Origin: Rhodopseudomonas palustris
GTDB lineage: Bacteria; Pseudomonadota; Alphaproteobacteria; Rhizobiales; Xanthobacteraceae
NCBI RefSeq assembly: GCF_003226555.1
Contig: NZ_QKQS01000023.1
Location: 873,263-937,262, forward strand
DNA length: 64,000 bases
Direction: 5' to 3'
Shown here: positions 43,896-53,213 of the stretch, piece after piece
Position numbering within the stretch: position 1 is the first letter of the stretch
How the letters are laid out: each line of letters starts with the position of its first letter
Notes under the pieces: generated by a model
The model's input: only the letters and a program-made list of their open reading frames with translations
Database searches by the model: none
Told to the model about the DNA's origin: nothing
Made by a program: the position numbers and the translations under genes

Positions 43896-46457
43896 TTAGT
43901 CCGTCGAAAGATCCGCGAACTCAGCACGGTTCGTCGATCGGATGAGCGCGGCTTCCTGTTCGATCTCAGCCGCCACCTCCACCGCCTGATCCGCCCCGAC
44001 CGGCCGTGAGAACGCGAAGCCCTGCACGAAATCGCAGTCGAACGCGGTGAGCAGATCCACCTCTTCGGCCAGTTCGGCGCCTTCGGCGACGACGCTCATG
44101 CCGAGGCCGTGCGACAGCGCGATGATGCCGCCGAGCAGTTTGCGTTTCTCCGGCACGGTGGCGATGCCGCTCACGAATGACCGGTCGATCTTCAGGCAGT
44201 TGAACGGCAGGCGCGTCAGATAGCCGAGCGACGAATAGCCGGAGCCGAAATCGTCGAGCGCCAGCCCAATGCCCAGCTTCGACAGCGCCGCGAGCGTCGT
44301 GCTGACCCTCTGTTTGGTATGATCGACGAACAGACTTTCGGTCAGCTCCAGCCACAGCAGTTCCGCAGGCAGGCCGGTCTCGGCGAGCACCGCGGCGACG
44401 ACCTTCTCGAAATCGCCGGTCCAAATTTGCGCCGGAGAGACGTTCACCGAAATCGATCGGGCGGGCAATCCGGCGTCGAGCCAGGCGCGCATCTGCTTGC
44501 AGGCGTCGCGTAGCACCCAATGGCCGAGATCGACGATCAGGCCGGTGCTTTCCGCGATCGGAATGAACTCCGCCGGCGAGATCGGTCCGCGCTCGGGATG
44601 GCTCCACCGTAGCAGCGCCTCGAAACCAACGACTCGGCCGGTCTTGAGATCGATCTGCGGCTGATAGTGCGTGGTAAGGCCGCCGCTCTCGACGGCGTGG
44701 CGCAGACGCCGGCCGAGGTCGAGCTTCTGATCGACCGCCTCGGCGTAGGCCGGTTCGAACAGCTGCGCGCGGCCGCGTCCGGCCTCTTTGGCCATATAGA
44801 GCGCAAGGTCGGCATTGCGCGAGGCCTTCTCGGCGGTTGCGCCATGCTGCGGCAGGAGCGCGATGCCGATGGTGGCGCCGATGCAGGCCTCGCCTTCGGC
44901 AAGCTCGACCGGGACCGACAGTTTCGCGATCAATCGATCAGCAAGAGCGATCGGCGCTTCGGCAGTCGTGCCGGAGCCGCTCATCAGCACCGCGAATTCG
45001 TCGCCGCCGATCCGGGCGATGAAAGCCTGAGGATCCAGCTCCCGTCTCAGCACGCCAGCAACATGGATCAGCAGACTGTCGCCGGTGGAATGGCCGAGCG
45101 AATCGTTGACCTCCTTGAAGCGATCAAGGTCGATCAGATACAGCGCGCTGTGTCCGTCTTCCGGGATGGGGGCCTCGAAGAGATCGGCGAGTCTGCGCTT
45201 GAACAGCGCGCGATTGGCGAGCCCGGTCAAAGGATCGGTATAGGCGAGCTGCTCGAGCCGGCGCTCGGCCTCTTTGCGCTCGGTCACGTCCTGGGCGGTG
45301 CCGATCAGGCCGATGATCTGCCCGTTCGCGATCTCGGCCTTGCAGATGATGGCCAGATCGCGCGGCGCGCCGTCGGCGTGCGCCACTCGGATGTCGGTGG
45401 CTTCGGTGTTGCCGCTGCGAAGGACACGGGCCTGAAGTTTCAGAAGACGCCGAGCATCATCGTCCAGAAAATAGGACGTCGTGTTTTCATAGGTCGGCGG
45501 GAACGCGTCGGCCTCTAGTCCCAGCAGGTGATAGAGTTCGGGAGACCATATGGTTCGGCCGACGTCCAGCCGGTGATGCCAGGTTCCGATCTTGCCGAGC
45601 CGATGCGCCTCTTCCAGCGCTCCGGTGCGCTGATCGAGCAAGGCGCGCGCGACTTCGAGTTGGGTGATGTCCCGCGCCGTGCCGCGATAACCCAGGAATG
45701 TCCCGTCATCGGCAAAGATCGGCTTGCCGCTTGTGGAGATGCTGACCCGCGAGCCGTCATGCCCGATCGAGGTGTAGACGAACTCGCGGAAAGGGCGATG
45801 GGCTTCCATGTCGGCCCTGTGCAGCGCCATGGAGCCTTCATCGCCGGGCGCGCAAGCCAACTCCCACCGGGGCTTCCCTCCGGACGCGACGGTCTGCAGG
45901 GCCACATTGCCTTCGACTGATTTCGGATGGGGAAGCAGCCGATGGTCGGGGTCGCTTTCCCAGCACCAGTCCGACGCGGTGCTGACGAAATCCGCGAGCC
46001 GCTGTTCGCTCTCGGCGAGTTGCCGGAGGGCAGACGTCTCCGGAGTCGCATCCCGGACAATGCCGAAGACGCGCTGGACCTGGCCGCTGGAGTCGAACTC
46101 CGGCTCGCCATGCACGACGCAATCAAACTGACTGCCGTCGGGCTTGAGGAGCTTCGTCTCGACCGCAAATGGGCGGCCTTCCGTCCAGCACGCCACATAA
46201 TGCACCTGCAAGACGTCGCGGCTTTCGGCGAGGTCGCGTTCGCGCAACGGGGCGATCGGAATGGACTCAGTGACCGTCTGGAAGTCGTAGAGCGCAGCGA
46301 ACTCGGGCGACATCCAGAAGTCGGTCGCGGCGGAGTCGTAAGACTCCCAATATGCGATGCGCGCCATCTTCATCGCGCGACGCAGCGACCACTCCTGATG
46401 CCACCCCCGCGGTTCTCGTGGGTAGCGCTGCCGCAGTGACGCTCCCCGAAGAGCCAT
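43896..46457 (-). CDS. PAS-GGDEF-EAL cyclic di-GMP signalling protein
   Basis: An 853-residue cytoplasmic sensor without clear membrane helices. About three PAS-like domains fill the first half (for example FGIVRDATPETSALRQLAESEQRL and GLIGTAQDVTERKEAERRLEQL). The diguanylate cyclase domain has an intact catalytic IGGDEFAVL, and the phosphodiesterase domain begins VGFEALLRWSHP (intact EAL) with a typical DDFGSGYSSLGYL later. Both activities are possible; net direction is unknown. The ATG at 46457 has a GGGGAAAG upstream; internal ATGs at 46373 and 46367 are alternatives. Confidence 0.9.
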   Translation of the reverse strand: MALRGASLRQRYPREPRGWHQEWSLRRAMKMARIAYWESYDSAATDFWMSPEFAALYDFQTVTESIPIAPLRERDLAESRDVLQVHYVACWTEGRPFAVETKLLKPDGSQFDCVVHGEPEFDSSGQVQRVFGIVRDATPETSALRQLAESEQRLADFVSTASDWCWESDPDHRLLPHPKSVEGNVALQTVASGGKPRWELACAPGDEGSMALHRADMEAHRPFREFVYTSIGHDGSRVSISTSGKPIFADDGTFLGYRGTARDITQLEVARALLDQRTGALEEAHRLGKIGTWHHRLDVGRTIWSPELYHLLGLEADAFPPTYENTTSYFLDDDARRLLKLQARVLRSGNTEATDIRVAHADGAPRDLAIICKAEIANGQIIGLIGTAQDVTERKEAERRLEQLAYTDPLTGLANRALFKRRLADLFEAPIPEDGHSALYLIDLDRFKEVNDSLGHSTGDSLLIHVAGVLRRELDPQAFIARIGGDEFAVLMSGSGTTAEAPIALADRLIAKLSVPVELAEGEACIGATIGIALLPQHGATAEKASRNADLALYMAKEAGRGRAQLFEPAYAEAVDQKLDLGRRLRHAVESGGLTTHYQPQIDLKTGRVVGFEALLRWSHPERGPISPAEFIPIAESTGLIVDLGHWVLRDACKQMRAWLDAGLPARSISVNVSPAQIWTGDFEKVVAAVLAETGLPAELLWLELTESLFVDHTKQRVSTTLAALSKLGIGLALDDFGSGYSSLGYLTRLPFNCLKIDRSFVSGIATVPEKRKLLGGIIALSHGLGMSVVAEGAELAEEVDLLTAFDCDFVQGFAFSRPVGADQAVEVAAEIEQEAALIRSTNRAEFADLSTD

Positions 46458-46683
46458 CTTTCCCCACCGAAGACCAACGCGCACTATGATACAGTCGTAA
46501 CATGACGCGGCTGGGTAGCAGAGCGGCAAGTGTCAATACGAGGAGAGCGCTCACCATCGTGGTATAAATTGCGTGAACCTGGGCGGGAACCGTTTGAAGC
46601 CTCGCCGTGCAGATCAAAATTGCACATTCAGGCTGGGTTTGATTGAGCCCCGCTTCTGTCGATCACGTCGGCAGTCGCGTACT

Positions 46684-47868
46684 TCACAGTGCCCCCAGCA
46701 GATCGTCCCGCAAATCCTCATAATCCTCCAGCCCCACCGAGATCCGGATCAGTCCGTCGGTAAATCCGTGTCGGGCGCGTTCGGCCGGATCGTAGGTCGC
46801 ATGGGTCATGCTGGCAGGATGTTGGATCAGTGTCTCGGCGTCGCCGAGGCTGACGGCGCGGGTGGCTAGCTTCACCCGGTCCATGAAGCCGCGGCCGGCG
46901 TCCAGTCCGCCTTTCAGTTCGAGCGCGATCATGCCGCCCATTGCGCGCATCTGCTGCTGTGCGAGCTTGCGCTGCGGATGGCTGCCGAGGCCCGGATAGT
47001 ACACCGCGGCGACCGCGGGATGCGCTTCGAGGTCGTGCGCGAGCTTTGCGGCCGTGGCGCTGTGGCGGTCCATCCGCAAATTCAGCGTCTTCAGGCCACG
47101 CAGGATCAGGAAGGCGTCGAACGCGGAGATGCAGGCGCCGTTCAGCTCCTTGACGCCGACGAAGCGGAGCTGGTCGATGATTTCTTTGGATCCCACGACC
47201 GCGCCGGCGAGCAGGTCGCCGTGGCCGCCGAGATATTTGGTGGCCGAATGGGTGACGAGATCGGCGCCGAGATCGAGCGGGCGCTGCAGATACGGCGTGC
47301 AATAGGTGTTGTCGACGACCAGGCGGATGCCGGCGCGCCGGCACACCTCCGCGCAGGCTGCGATGTCGACCAGCCGCATGTTCGGATTGGTCGGGGTCTC
47401 GGTGAACACCAGCCTGGTATTGGCCGCGAGCGCCGCCTGCAGATTGGCCGGGTCGGTGAGGTCGGCGAAGGTCACCTGGATGCCGAACCGCGGCAAGTGA
47501 TGTTCGAACAGCCCGAAGGTGCAGCCGTACAGCATCTGGTCGGCGACGATGTGGTCGCCGGCCTGCAGCAGCGTCCAGATCAGCGCGGTGAGCGCGCCGA
47601 CGCCGGACGAGGTCGCGAGCGCCGCTTCGCCGCCCTCCAGCGCCGCGAGCCGGCTCTCCAGCACCGCGACGGTCGGGTTGCCGACGCGGCTGTAGATGAA
47701 GCCTTCGGCCTCGCCGGCAAACCGCGCCGCACCCTCAGCGGTGCTGGCGAAGGCGTAGGTCGAGGTCAGGAACAGCGGCGGGTTCAGGGCACCGTGATGC
47801 GCCAGCGGGTCGTAGCCGTGGTGGATCGCGGTGGTGGCAAAGCCGGGCGAGCGGGCGGATTCTGTCAT
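46684..47868 (-). CDS. Methionine gamma-lyase
   Basis: PLP enzyme that breaks methionine into methanethiol, 2-oxobutyrate and ammonia. The 394 residues belong to the Cys/Met metabolism family. PLP-binding Lys211 is in THSATKYLGGHGD; the active-site Tyr-Gly-Cys (Tyr114, Cys116) in QMLYGCTFGL and Lys240 are at the positions known from Pseudomonas putida methionine gamma-lyase, where Cys116 marks this enzyme against cystathionine lyases. The residue after Lys240 is Glu instead of Asp. Divergent from an Lrp-type regulator, a normal arrangement for amino-acid catabolic genes. Confidence 0.85.
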   Translation of the reverse strand: MTESARSPGFATTAIHHGYDPLAHHGALNPPLFLTSTYAFASTAEGAARFAGEAEGFIYSRVGNPTVAVLESRLAALEGGEAALATSSGVGALTALIWTLLQAGDHIVADQMLYGCTFGLFEHHLPRFGIQVTFADLTDPANLQAALAANTRLVFTETPTNPNMRLVDIAACAEVCRRAGIRLVVDNTYCTPYLQRPLDLGADLVTHSATKYLGGHGDLLAGAVVGSKEIIDQLRFVGVKELNGACISAFDAFLILRGLKTLNLRMDRHSATAAKLAHDLEAHPAVAAVYYPGLGSHPQRKLAQQQMRAMGGMIALELKGGLDAGRGFMDRVKLATRAVSLGDAETLIQHPASMTHATYDPAERARHGFTDGLIRISVGLEDYEDLRDDLLGAL

Positions 47869-47925
47869 GAGCGGGCTCCTTCGCGCTCAGTATGCTCCGA
47901 AACCCGCCGCCGAACTTGCCAATCA

Positions 47926-47951
47926 TGCCACTCTAGGCGTAGCAAATGGCA
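47926..47951. promoter_or_regulatory. Inverted repeat between methionine gamma-lyase and lrp-like gene
   Basis: TGCCA-16 nt-TGGCA in the 109-bp divergent promoter region, with another TTGCCA just upstream. Lrp/AsnC regulators bind loosely palindromic sites in such places, so it is a candidate operator for the adjacent regulator. Confidence 0.45.
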
Positions 47952-47977
47952 ATCTTCGTCACTTTGCCGCGCAGCAT

Positions 47978-48472
47978 ATGCAGAATTCTGCCAAGATCGC
48001 CTTGGACGCGATCGACCTCAAGATCCTCGCCGAGCTGCAGGCCGACGCCCGGATCCCCAATATCGTGCTGGCCGAAAAGGTCGGGCTGTCGCCGTCGCCG
48101 TGCTCGCGGCGGGTCAAGCTGTTGGAGCAGGCCGGCGTGCTGGCGAGCTACCGGGCGCTGGTCGACCGCGCCGCGGTCGGGCTGGCGGTGACGGCGTTCG
48201 CGTTCATCCGGGTCGAGCGGCATTCCCGCGACAATGCCGAGAGCTTCATCGCCGCGGTGCAGACCATGCCGGAGGTGGTCGCCTGCCATCTGGTGTCCGG
48301 CGACAGTGATTTCCTGCTCGAAGTGGTGGTGCCTGATATCGCCAGCTACGAGGCCAGCGTGCTGCGCGGCCTGTTGGCCCTGCCGACGGTGCGGGATATC
48401 CGCACCTCGTTCGCGATGCGGAGCTACAAGCTGAGTGGCCCGCTGCCGCTGCCGGCGGTTTCCAACGGCTGA
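47978..48472 (+). CDS. Lrp/AsnC-family transcriptional regulator
   Basis: A 164-residue regulator with an N-terminal winged HTH (LDAIDLKILAELQADARIPN, LAEKVGLSPSPCSRRVKLLEQAG) and a C-terminal RAM ligand domain (MPEVVACHLVSGDSDFLLEVV). It probably senses an amino acid, most simply methionine, and controls the divergent methionine gamma-lyase gene. The ATG at 47978 is chosen because an in-frame upstream extension to 47831 would overlap the neighbour's coding region. Its last 49 bases overlap the convergent methyltransferase gene. Confidence 0.92.
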   Translation: MQNSAKIALDAIDLKILAELQADARIPNIVLAEKVGLSPSPCSRRVKLLEQAGVLASYRALVDRAAVGLAVTAFAFIRVERHSRDNAESFIAAVQTMPEVVACHLVSGDSDFLLEVVVPDIASYEASVLRGLLALPTVRDIRTSFAMRSYKLSGPLPLPAVSNG

Positions 48473-49218
48473 CGATCAGCACCGCCGCGCTCCGATACAT
48501 TTGCCTGCAGACGAAAGATCACGAAACTCTCGATCAGGATCGATTTCTCCGCGACCTGCTGCCACGAGAATCCGGCCTCCTGCGCCCAGGCTTTGAGCAG
48601 CGCAATGTTGGTGTCGGAGGACAGCAGCAACAGCATCTCGCCGCCAGTCGCCAGGTGCCGGCGCGCCGAGCCGAACAGGTTGCGAAGATGGCAGTAGCCG
48701 GGGCCGGCGACCCAGGCGTGGTCGGCAATGTCCACCGGCTCACCGGCGAATGACGGCGGGCTCGAGATAATCAGATCGAATCTTTCCTCCGCAGCTACGG
48801 CCGAGAACAGGTTGGACAGCCGTGCATCGATCCGATCAGCGACGCCGTTGGTGGCGGCGTTGATCCGGGCCGCGTGCACCGCGTTGGGATTGATGTCGAG
48901 CGCCACCACCCGCTCGGCGCCGGCCAATGCGGCGGAGAGCGCCAGGATGCCCGAGCCGGTGCCGACCTCGACGGCGCATTTGCCGCGCAGGTCGAGCCGC
49001 CGCAGATGCGCGGCAAACATCCCGCTGGTGACGAATACGCCGGGATGAAACACCGAGGGTGGCACATCGAGCACCACGTCGCCGACACGGGTCCGCCGGG
49101 TCCGCTTGCTGGACAGGATGAAGGTGTGTGACGCCCAATGGACGAATTTGCGGAACAGTGTGCGAGGCAGCGAGTATCTGTCGGTCGTGGCGGGGCCACG
49201 CAGCGCTGAATCCGTCAA
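48424..49218 (-). CDS. SAM-dependent methyltransferase (PrmA/HemK-like fold)
   Basis: A class I methyltransferase of about 264 residues. SAM motif I is AVEVGTGSGILALSAAL, the acidic ribose-binding residue is in VVALDINPNAVHAARIN, and the motif IV LIISSPPSF resembles the N/D-PPY/F of enzymes acting on amide or ring nitrogens. Substrate unknown. The start is uncertain: TTG at 49218 lies just after a strong GGGGGGAG, while GTG at 49266 would add 16 residues. The 3' end overlaps the lrp-like gene by 49 bp tail to tail. Confidence 0.8.
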   Translation of the reverse strand: MTDSALRGPATTDRYSLPRTLFRKFVHWASHTFILSSKRTRRTRVGDVVLDVPPSVFHPGVFVTSGMFAAHLRRLDLRGKCAVEVGTGSGILALSAALAGAERVVALDINPNAVHAARINAATNGVADRIDARLSNLFSAVAAEERFDLIISSPPSFAGEPVDIADHAWVAGPGYCHLRNLFGSARRHLATGGEMLLLLSSDTNIALLKAWAQEAGFSWQQVAEKSILIESFVIFRLQANVSERGGADRQPLETAGSGSGPLSL

Positions 49219-49319
49219 TGTCTCCCCCCAGCTTTGAGCTTGGTCCGGCGACAACGACGCCAACACGCCATCGTTCCTATGTGCGGAAGGGGACGATTTG
49301 TAAGGGGCAGCCCCGCGGC

Positions 49320-49757
49320 TCAGCCCGGCAGCTGCTGTCGGACCCAGCGCACGATCGCTTGCGCCGGCATCGCCCCGGAGGTGCGGGCGCGCTCGCGGCC
49401 GTTGTCGAACAGGATCATGGTCGGGATACCTTGGATGCCGAGCCGGGCGGCGATCTGCTGCTCGTTGTCGGAGTTGAGCTTGATCAGCCGAACTTGCGGC
49501 TCCAGCTCGCGCGCGGCCTGCTCATAGGCCGGCACCATCGCCCGGCACGGGCCGCACCACGGCGCCCAGACGTCGACCAACACAGGTACGCTGCTACGCG
49601 ATACCTGTTTGTCGAACAGATCGCCGCCGACATCGGCCGGATGGCCTTCGAACAGTTTGGCGCCGCACTTGCCGCATTTGCTCTCCAGCGCCGGGCGCTG
49701 CTCCGGCAGCCGGTTGACGCCGCCGCAATGCGTGCACACCACCAGATGATCGGACAT
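49320..49757 (-). CDS. trxC: Thioredoxin 2 (TrxC type)
   Basis: A 145-residue cytoplasmic disulfide reductase. The N-terminal zinc ribbon has two CxxC pairs (Cys8/Cys11 and Cys28/Cys31), and the thioredoxin domain carries WAPWCGPCRAMVP (Cys68, Cys71) and the cis-Pro block GIQGIPTMILF. Length and the extra zinc domain separate it from TrxA. In many bacteria TrxC is part of the oxidative stress response. GGAGGCTCC precedes the ATG. Confidence 0.95.
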   Translation of the reverse strand: MSDHLVVCTHCGGVNRLPEQRPALESKCGKCGAKLFEGHPADVGGDLFDKQVSRSSVPVLVDVWAPWCGPCRAMVPAYEQAARELEPQVRLIKLNSDNEQQIAARLGIQGIPTMILFDNGRERARTSGAMPAQAIVRWVRQQLPG

Positions 49758-49839
49758 GATCGGAGCCTCCTCGATTCGTCATCTAGGCGTTCGGTTCGCC
49801 ATTGCGAGGAGGCGAAGCCGATGACGGGGCGAAGCGTTG

Positions 49840-50823
49840 CTACGGCACCAGCACCGCCGCACCGAGCAGTTCGCCGGCGCGGAGCTTGGTCAGAACCGCG
49901 TTGGCCTCATGCAGCGGAAACGCGTGGGTCTCGGTCCTGATCCCGGCCCGCGCCGCGACGGCGAGAAAATCGACGCCGTCCTGCCGGGTCAGATTGGCGA
50001 CCGAGACGAGCTGGCGTTCCTCCCACAGCAGATCGTAGGGAAAGCTCGGGATGTCGCTCATATGAATGCCGGCGCAGACCACGCGGCCGCCTTTGCGCAC
50101 CGCCTTCAACGCGGCCGGCACCAGGCTGCCGACCGGCGCGTAGATGATCGCGGCGTCCAGCGGCTCGGGCGGCAGCTCTTCCGACGCGCCGGCCCATACC
50201 GCCCCGAGGCTGCGGGCGAACTCCTGCGCGGCAGCATCGCCGCCCCGGGTAAAGGCGTACACCTCTCGTCCCTGCCAGCGCGCCACCTGTGCAACGATGT
50301 GCCCCGCGGCGCCGAAGCCGTAGATGCCGAGCCGCTCCGCCTCGCCGGCGATCACCAGCGAGCGCCAGCCGATCAATCCGGCGCACAGCAGCGGCGCGAT
50401 CGCGACGTCATCACCGCTCTCGCCGAGCGGAAATGCGTAGCGTGCGTCGGCGACGGCGTGGGTCGCGAAGCCGCCGTCGCGGGTGCAGCCGGTGAACAGC
50501 GGCGAATCGCACAGGTTTTCCATGCCGCTGCGGCAGTAGCGGCAGACGCCGCAGGTGTAGCCGAGCCACGGAATGCCGACCCGGTCGCCGATGCGGTGGG
50601 TGACGACGCCGGCGCCGACCGCCGCGACCCGGCCGACGATCTCGTGGCCGGGGATGATCGGATAGCGGATGTTGGGCAGCTCGCCGTCGACGACATGCAG
50701 ATCGGTGCGGCAGACGCCGCAGGCGCTCACCGTCACCAGCACTTCGCCGTCGCCCGGGTGCGGGGTGTCGCGCCGCTGCCATTGCAGCGACGTGCCCGGC
50801 GCCGTCAGCACCATCGCATCCAT
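49840..50823 (-). CDS. Zinc-dependent alcohol dehydrogenase
   Basis: A 327-residue medium-chain dehydrogenase. Catalytic zinc ligands: CGVCRTDLHV (first Cys at residue 35) and IPGHEIVGRV (His-Glu). The structural zinc loop has four Cys in YTCGVCRYCRSGMENLC. The Rossmann segment is LGIYGFGAAGHIVAQVA. The set fits the AdhA-like, NAD(P)-dependent alcohol dehydrogenases with broad substrates. The ATG at 50823 (MDAMVLTAPG) is used; an earlier in-frame ATG at 50859 adds 12 unconserved residues. Confidence 0.9.
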   Translation of the reverse strand: MDAMVLTAPGTSLQWQRRDTPHPGDGEVLVTVSACGVCRTDLHVVDGELPNIRYPIIPGHEIVGRVAAVGAGVVTHRIGDRVGIPWLGYTCGVCRYCRSGMENLCDSPLFTGCTRDGGFATHAVADARYAFPLGESGDDVAIAPLLCAGLIGWRSLVIAGEAERLGIYGFGAAGHIVAQVARWQGREVYAFTRGGDAAAQEFARSLGAVWAGASEELPPEPLDAAIIYAPVGSLVPAALKAVRKGGRVVCAGIHMSDIPSFPYDLLWEERQLVSVANLTRQDGVDFLAVAARAGIRTETHAFPLHEANAVLTKLRAGELLGAAVLVP

Positions 50824-50898
50824 CGCGGGCCTCCCGGATCGGAGATCGGATACGTTCAATTATATTGCGCTGGCGCGGATCGATCAAAGCGGAGCCGG

Positions 50899-51120
50899 TC
50901 AACTGCGCTCGCGCGCCACCCAGTTTTCGCCCTGCTTGCGGTACAGCTTCTTCACCGCCGCCCAGGCGACGCGATGCGCAGTGGCTTCCTGCTCCTCCGG
51001 GCCGCGGTCCTGGTATTCGGCGAAGGCGTTGTTGAAAGCCGCGACGTAGATCTCCTGCGCGTGCAGCGGCAGCCGCACTTGCAGCCCCGGCGGAAGATCG
51101 TCGGTGGAAGCATAAGGCAC
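50899..51120 (-). CDS. ChaB-family protein
   Basis: A 73-residue protein with the ChaB layout: VPYASTDDLPPGLQVRLP, then HAQEIYVAAFNNAFAEYQ and AHRVAWAAVKKLYRKQGENW. ChaB was named as a regulator of the cation antiporter ChaA, but no chaA is present and many ChaB genes occur alone, so the role is uncertain. The start is GTG; the one at 51120 has GGGGAGG at better spacing than that at 51126. Confidence 0.85.
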   Translation of the reverse strand: MPYASTDDLPPGLQVRLPLHAQEIYVAAFNNAFAEYQDRGPEEQEATAHRVAWAAVKKLYRKQGENWVARERS

Positions 51121-51349
51121 GCGCACCCTCCCCTGTCGCGCTGGTTCGCCGAGGGGCCGGCCGTCAGGAATTCCTGAGCCAGTCCTGCGCGGCGCGGCAC
51201 GACCTTCGGTGACGCTCGCACCCGATTGCGGCGAGCTCGCGTCGCGACCCTGGGGTTGACGCCGGTCAATCAGCGGTCCGACCGCCGCTCCTAGACTGCG
51301 GCCAGCCCCGCCGATCAGGCCTGGCCAATAGCGCGCATAGGAGATGGCG

Positions 51350-52072
51350 ATGACGTCTCCAGCCTCCGATCCGCCGCCTCTGAGCGGTCGCTCGTTCGCG
51401 GTGCTGCGCGAGCTGATGGTCGAGCGCCAGATCGTTGCGCGCGGAATCCGCGATCCTCTGGTGCTCGCGGCGATGCGGAAAGTGCCGCGCGAAGTCTTCC
51501 TGCCCGAATCGAAGCGTGATCTGGCGTACGAGGACGCGCCGGTGCCGATCGCCGCCGAGCAGACGATGTCGCAGCCCTACATCGTGGCGCTGATGGCCGA
51601 GGCGCTGCTGCTGCAGGGCGGCGACAATGTGCTCGAGGTCGGCGCCGGCTCCGGCTACGCCGCCGCGGTGCTGGGCGAGATTGCCGGGCATGTCACGACG
51701 GTCGAGCGCATCGCCGCCCTGGCGGACGCCGCCGCGGCGAAGCTCGCCGAGCTCGGCTACCGCAACATCGACCTGCAGCAGGGCGACGGCACCCGCGGCT
51801 GGCCGCAGGCCGCTCCCTATGATGCGATCGTGGTCGCCGCGGCCGGACCGCAGGTGCCGGAGTCGTTGAAGGCGCAGCTCAAGATCGGTGGACGGCTGGT
51901 GATGCCGGTCGGCGCCGATCAGCACGCCCAGGAGCTGGTGCGGCTGACGCGGCTCGGCCCAGCCGATTTCACGCGCGAGCACCTCGACGACGTCCGCTTC
52001 GTGCCGCTGCTCGGTGCCGAAGGCTGGCCGTCGCCGGAGCCGGCCGGCAGATCGGCGCGCGACGGGCGATGA
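51350..52072 (+). CDS. pcm: Protein-L-isoaspartate O-methyltransferase
   Basis: Repairs isoaspartyl residues in aged proteins using SAM. The 240 residues include the family N-terminal motif VERQIVARGIRDPLVLAAMRKVPRE, the substrate block TMSQPYIVALMAEAL, SAM motif I LEVGAGSGYAAAVL and YDAIVVAAAGPQVPESL. The ATG at 51350 has AGGAG at six bases; the ATG at 51344 lies too close to it. Length is slightly above E. coli Pcm (208) because of longer ends. The 229 bp upstream hold no gene. Confidence 0.93.
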   Translation: MTSPASDPPPLSGRSFAVLRELMVERQIVARGIRDPLVLAAMRKVPREVFLPESKRDLAYEDAPVPIAAEQTMSQPYIVALMAEALLLQGGDNVLEVGAGSGYAAAVLGEIAGHVTTVERIAALADAAAAKLAELGYRNIDLQQGDGTRGWPQAAPYDAIVVAAAGPQVPESLKAQLKIGGRLVMPVGADQHAQELVRLTRLGPADFTREHLDDVRFVPLLGAEGWPSPEPAGRSARDGR

Positions 52073-52225
52073 TCGACCTTGCGGAAGATCAGCATTGCCC
52101 GATCTTCATCGGTCTAAGACAAAGGTGGTGCTAAACCATCGAGGGGCGGCCGCCGGCGCTCGTCACGGCCCCCTCACGAGTCATTTCGAATCAAATCCCA
52201 ACAAGACGCCGCCGGGGAGCGCGAC

Positions 52226-53050
52226 ATGATCAAGGATCTCATCGTCAATCTTGAACGGAGCAAGGATCGCCAGCAGGTCACCGACCTTGCAATCGGCGTC
52301 GCCGAAATGTTCGGCGCCCATGTGGCCGGCTGCTGCTTCGCCTATGATTCGCTGCCGAGCTTCACGATGCCGGACTTCCCGTCCGACGTGCTGACCAAGA
52401 TGCTGGCGGCGAGCGAGGAAGCGGCGCGCGCCGCGATCACGCAGTTCGAAGCGGCCTGCAAGCGCGAAGGTGTCTCCGCCGAGCATCATCTGCTGGAGAC
52501 CGCCTACGGCACCTCGGGACGTTTCCCCAAGATGGCGCGCCGGTTCGATCTGTCGGTGATCATGCAGTCCGACGACGAGAACGGCGACAACGACATTCTG
52601 ATCGAGCAGGTGTTGTTCGACTCAGGCAGGCCGCTGCTGATCCTGCCCTACATTCAGAAGACTCCGGTCAAGCTCGATCGGGTGATCTGCTGCTGGGACG
52701 GCAGCCGCGCCGCGACCCGCGCCATCAACGATTCCAAACCGTTCCTGCGCCGGGCCGGCCAGGTCGAGCTGCTGATCGTGCGGGACCATAAGGTGCGCGA
52801 TCCGAACGAGCTGCGCGGCATCGAGATGGCCAATCATCTGGCGCGCTACGACGTCAAGGTCGACATCAAGACCATCACCGCCCCCGACATCGGCGTCGCC
52901 GGCACCATCCTGTCGCATGTCGCTGATACTTCCGCCGACCTCCTGGTGATGGGCGGCTACGGCCACTCCCGTCTGCGCGAATTCGTGCTCGGCGGCGTCA
53001 CCCGCGAGATGCTGACGTCGATGACCGTCCCGGTGCTGATGTCGCATTGA
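52226..53050 (+). CDS. Tandem universal stress protein (two UspA domains)
   Basis: A 274-residue protein made of two Usp domains. The first (residues 1-140) has lost the nucleotide loop. The second (about 150-274) ends with VMGGYGHSRLREFVLGGVTREML, matching the ATP-binding G-2x-G-9x-G-(S/T) pattern. Universal stress proteins help survival under starvation or anaerobiosis; partners are unknown. GGGGAG precedes the ATG. It stands alone between pcm and a palindromic repeat. Confidence 0.92.
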   Translation: MIKDLIVNLERSKDRQQVTDLAIGVAEMFGAHVAGCCFAYDSLPSFTMPDFPSDVLTKMLAASEEAARAAITQFEAACKREGVSAEHHLLETAYGTSGRFPKMARRFDLSVIMQSDDENGDNDILIEQVLFDSGRPLLILPYIQKTPVKLDRVICCWDGSRAATRAINDSKPFLRRAGQVELLIVRDHKVRDPNELRGIEMANHLARYDVKVDIKTITAPDIGVAGTILSHVADTSADLLVMGGYGHSRLREFVLGGVTREMLTSMTVPVLMSH

Positions 53051-53085
53051 GGCGGTCGTTCGGCACTCACTCCGGACTCCTCATC

Positions 53086-53200
53086 GTCATTCCGGGGCGC
53101 GCGCAGCGCGAACCCGGAATCCCGAGATTGTCGCGCATCAGGACGTTTACATCAGGTCGGGATTCCGGGTTCGCTTGCTACGCAAGCGCCCCGGAATGAC
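53086..53200. repeat. Long palindromic intergenic repeat
   Basis: The left arm begins GTCATTCCGGGGCGCG and the right arm ends GCGCCCCGGAATGAC. Inner arms CCCGGAATCCCGA and TCGGGATTCCGGG pair as well, so nearly the whole 115 bp can fold into one hairpin. It lies between convergent genes (usp and GH4) and is a third repeat family of this genome. Confidence 0.85.
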
Positions 53201-53213
53201 CGGGCGATTGCTG

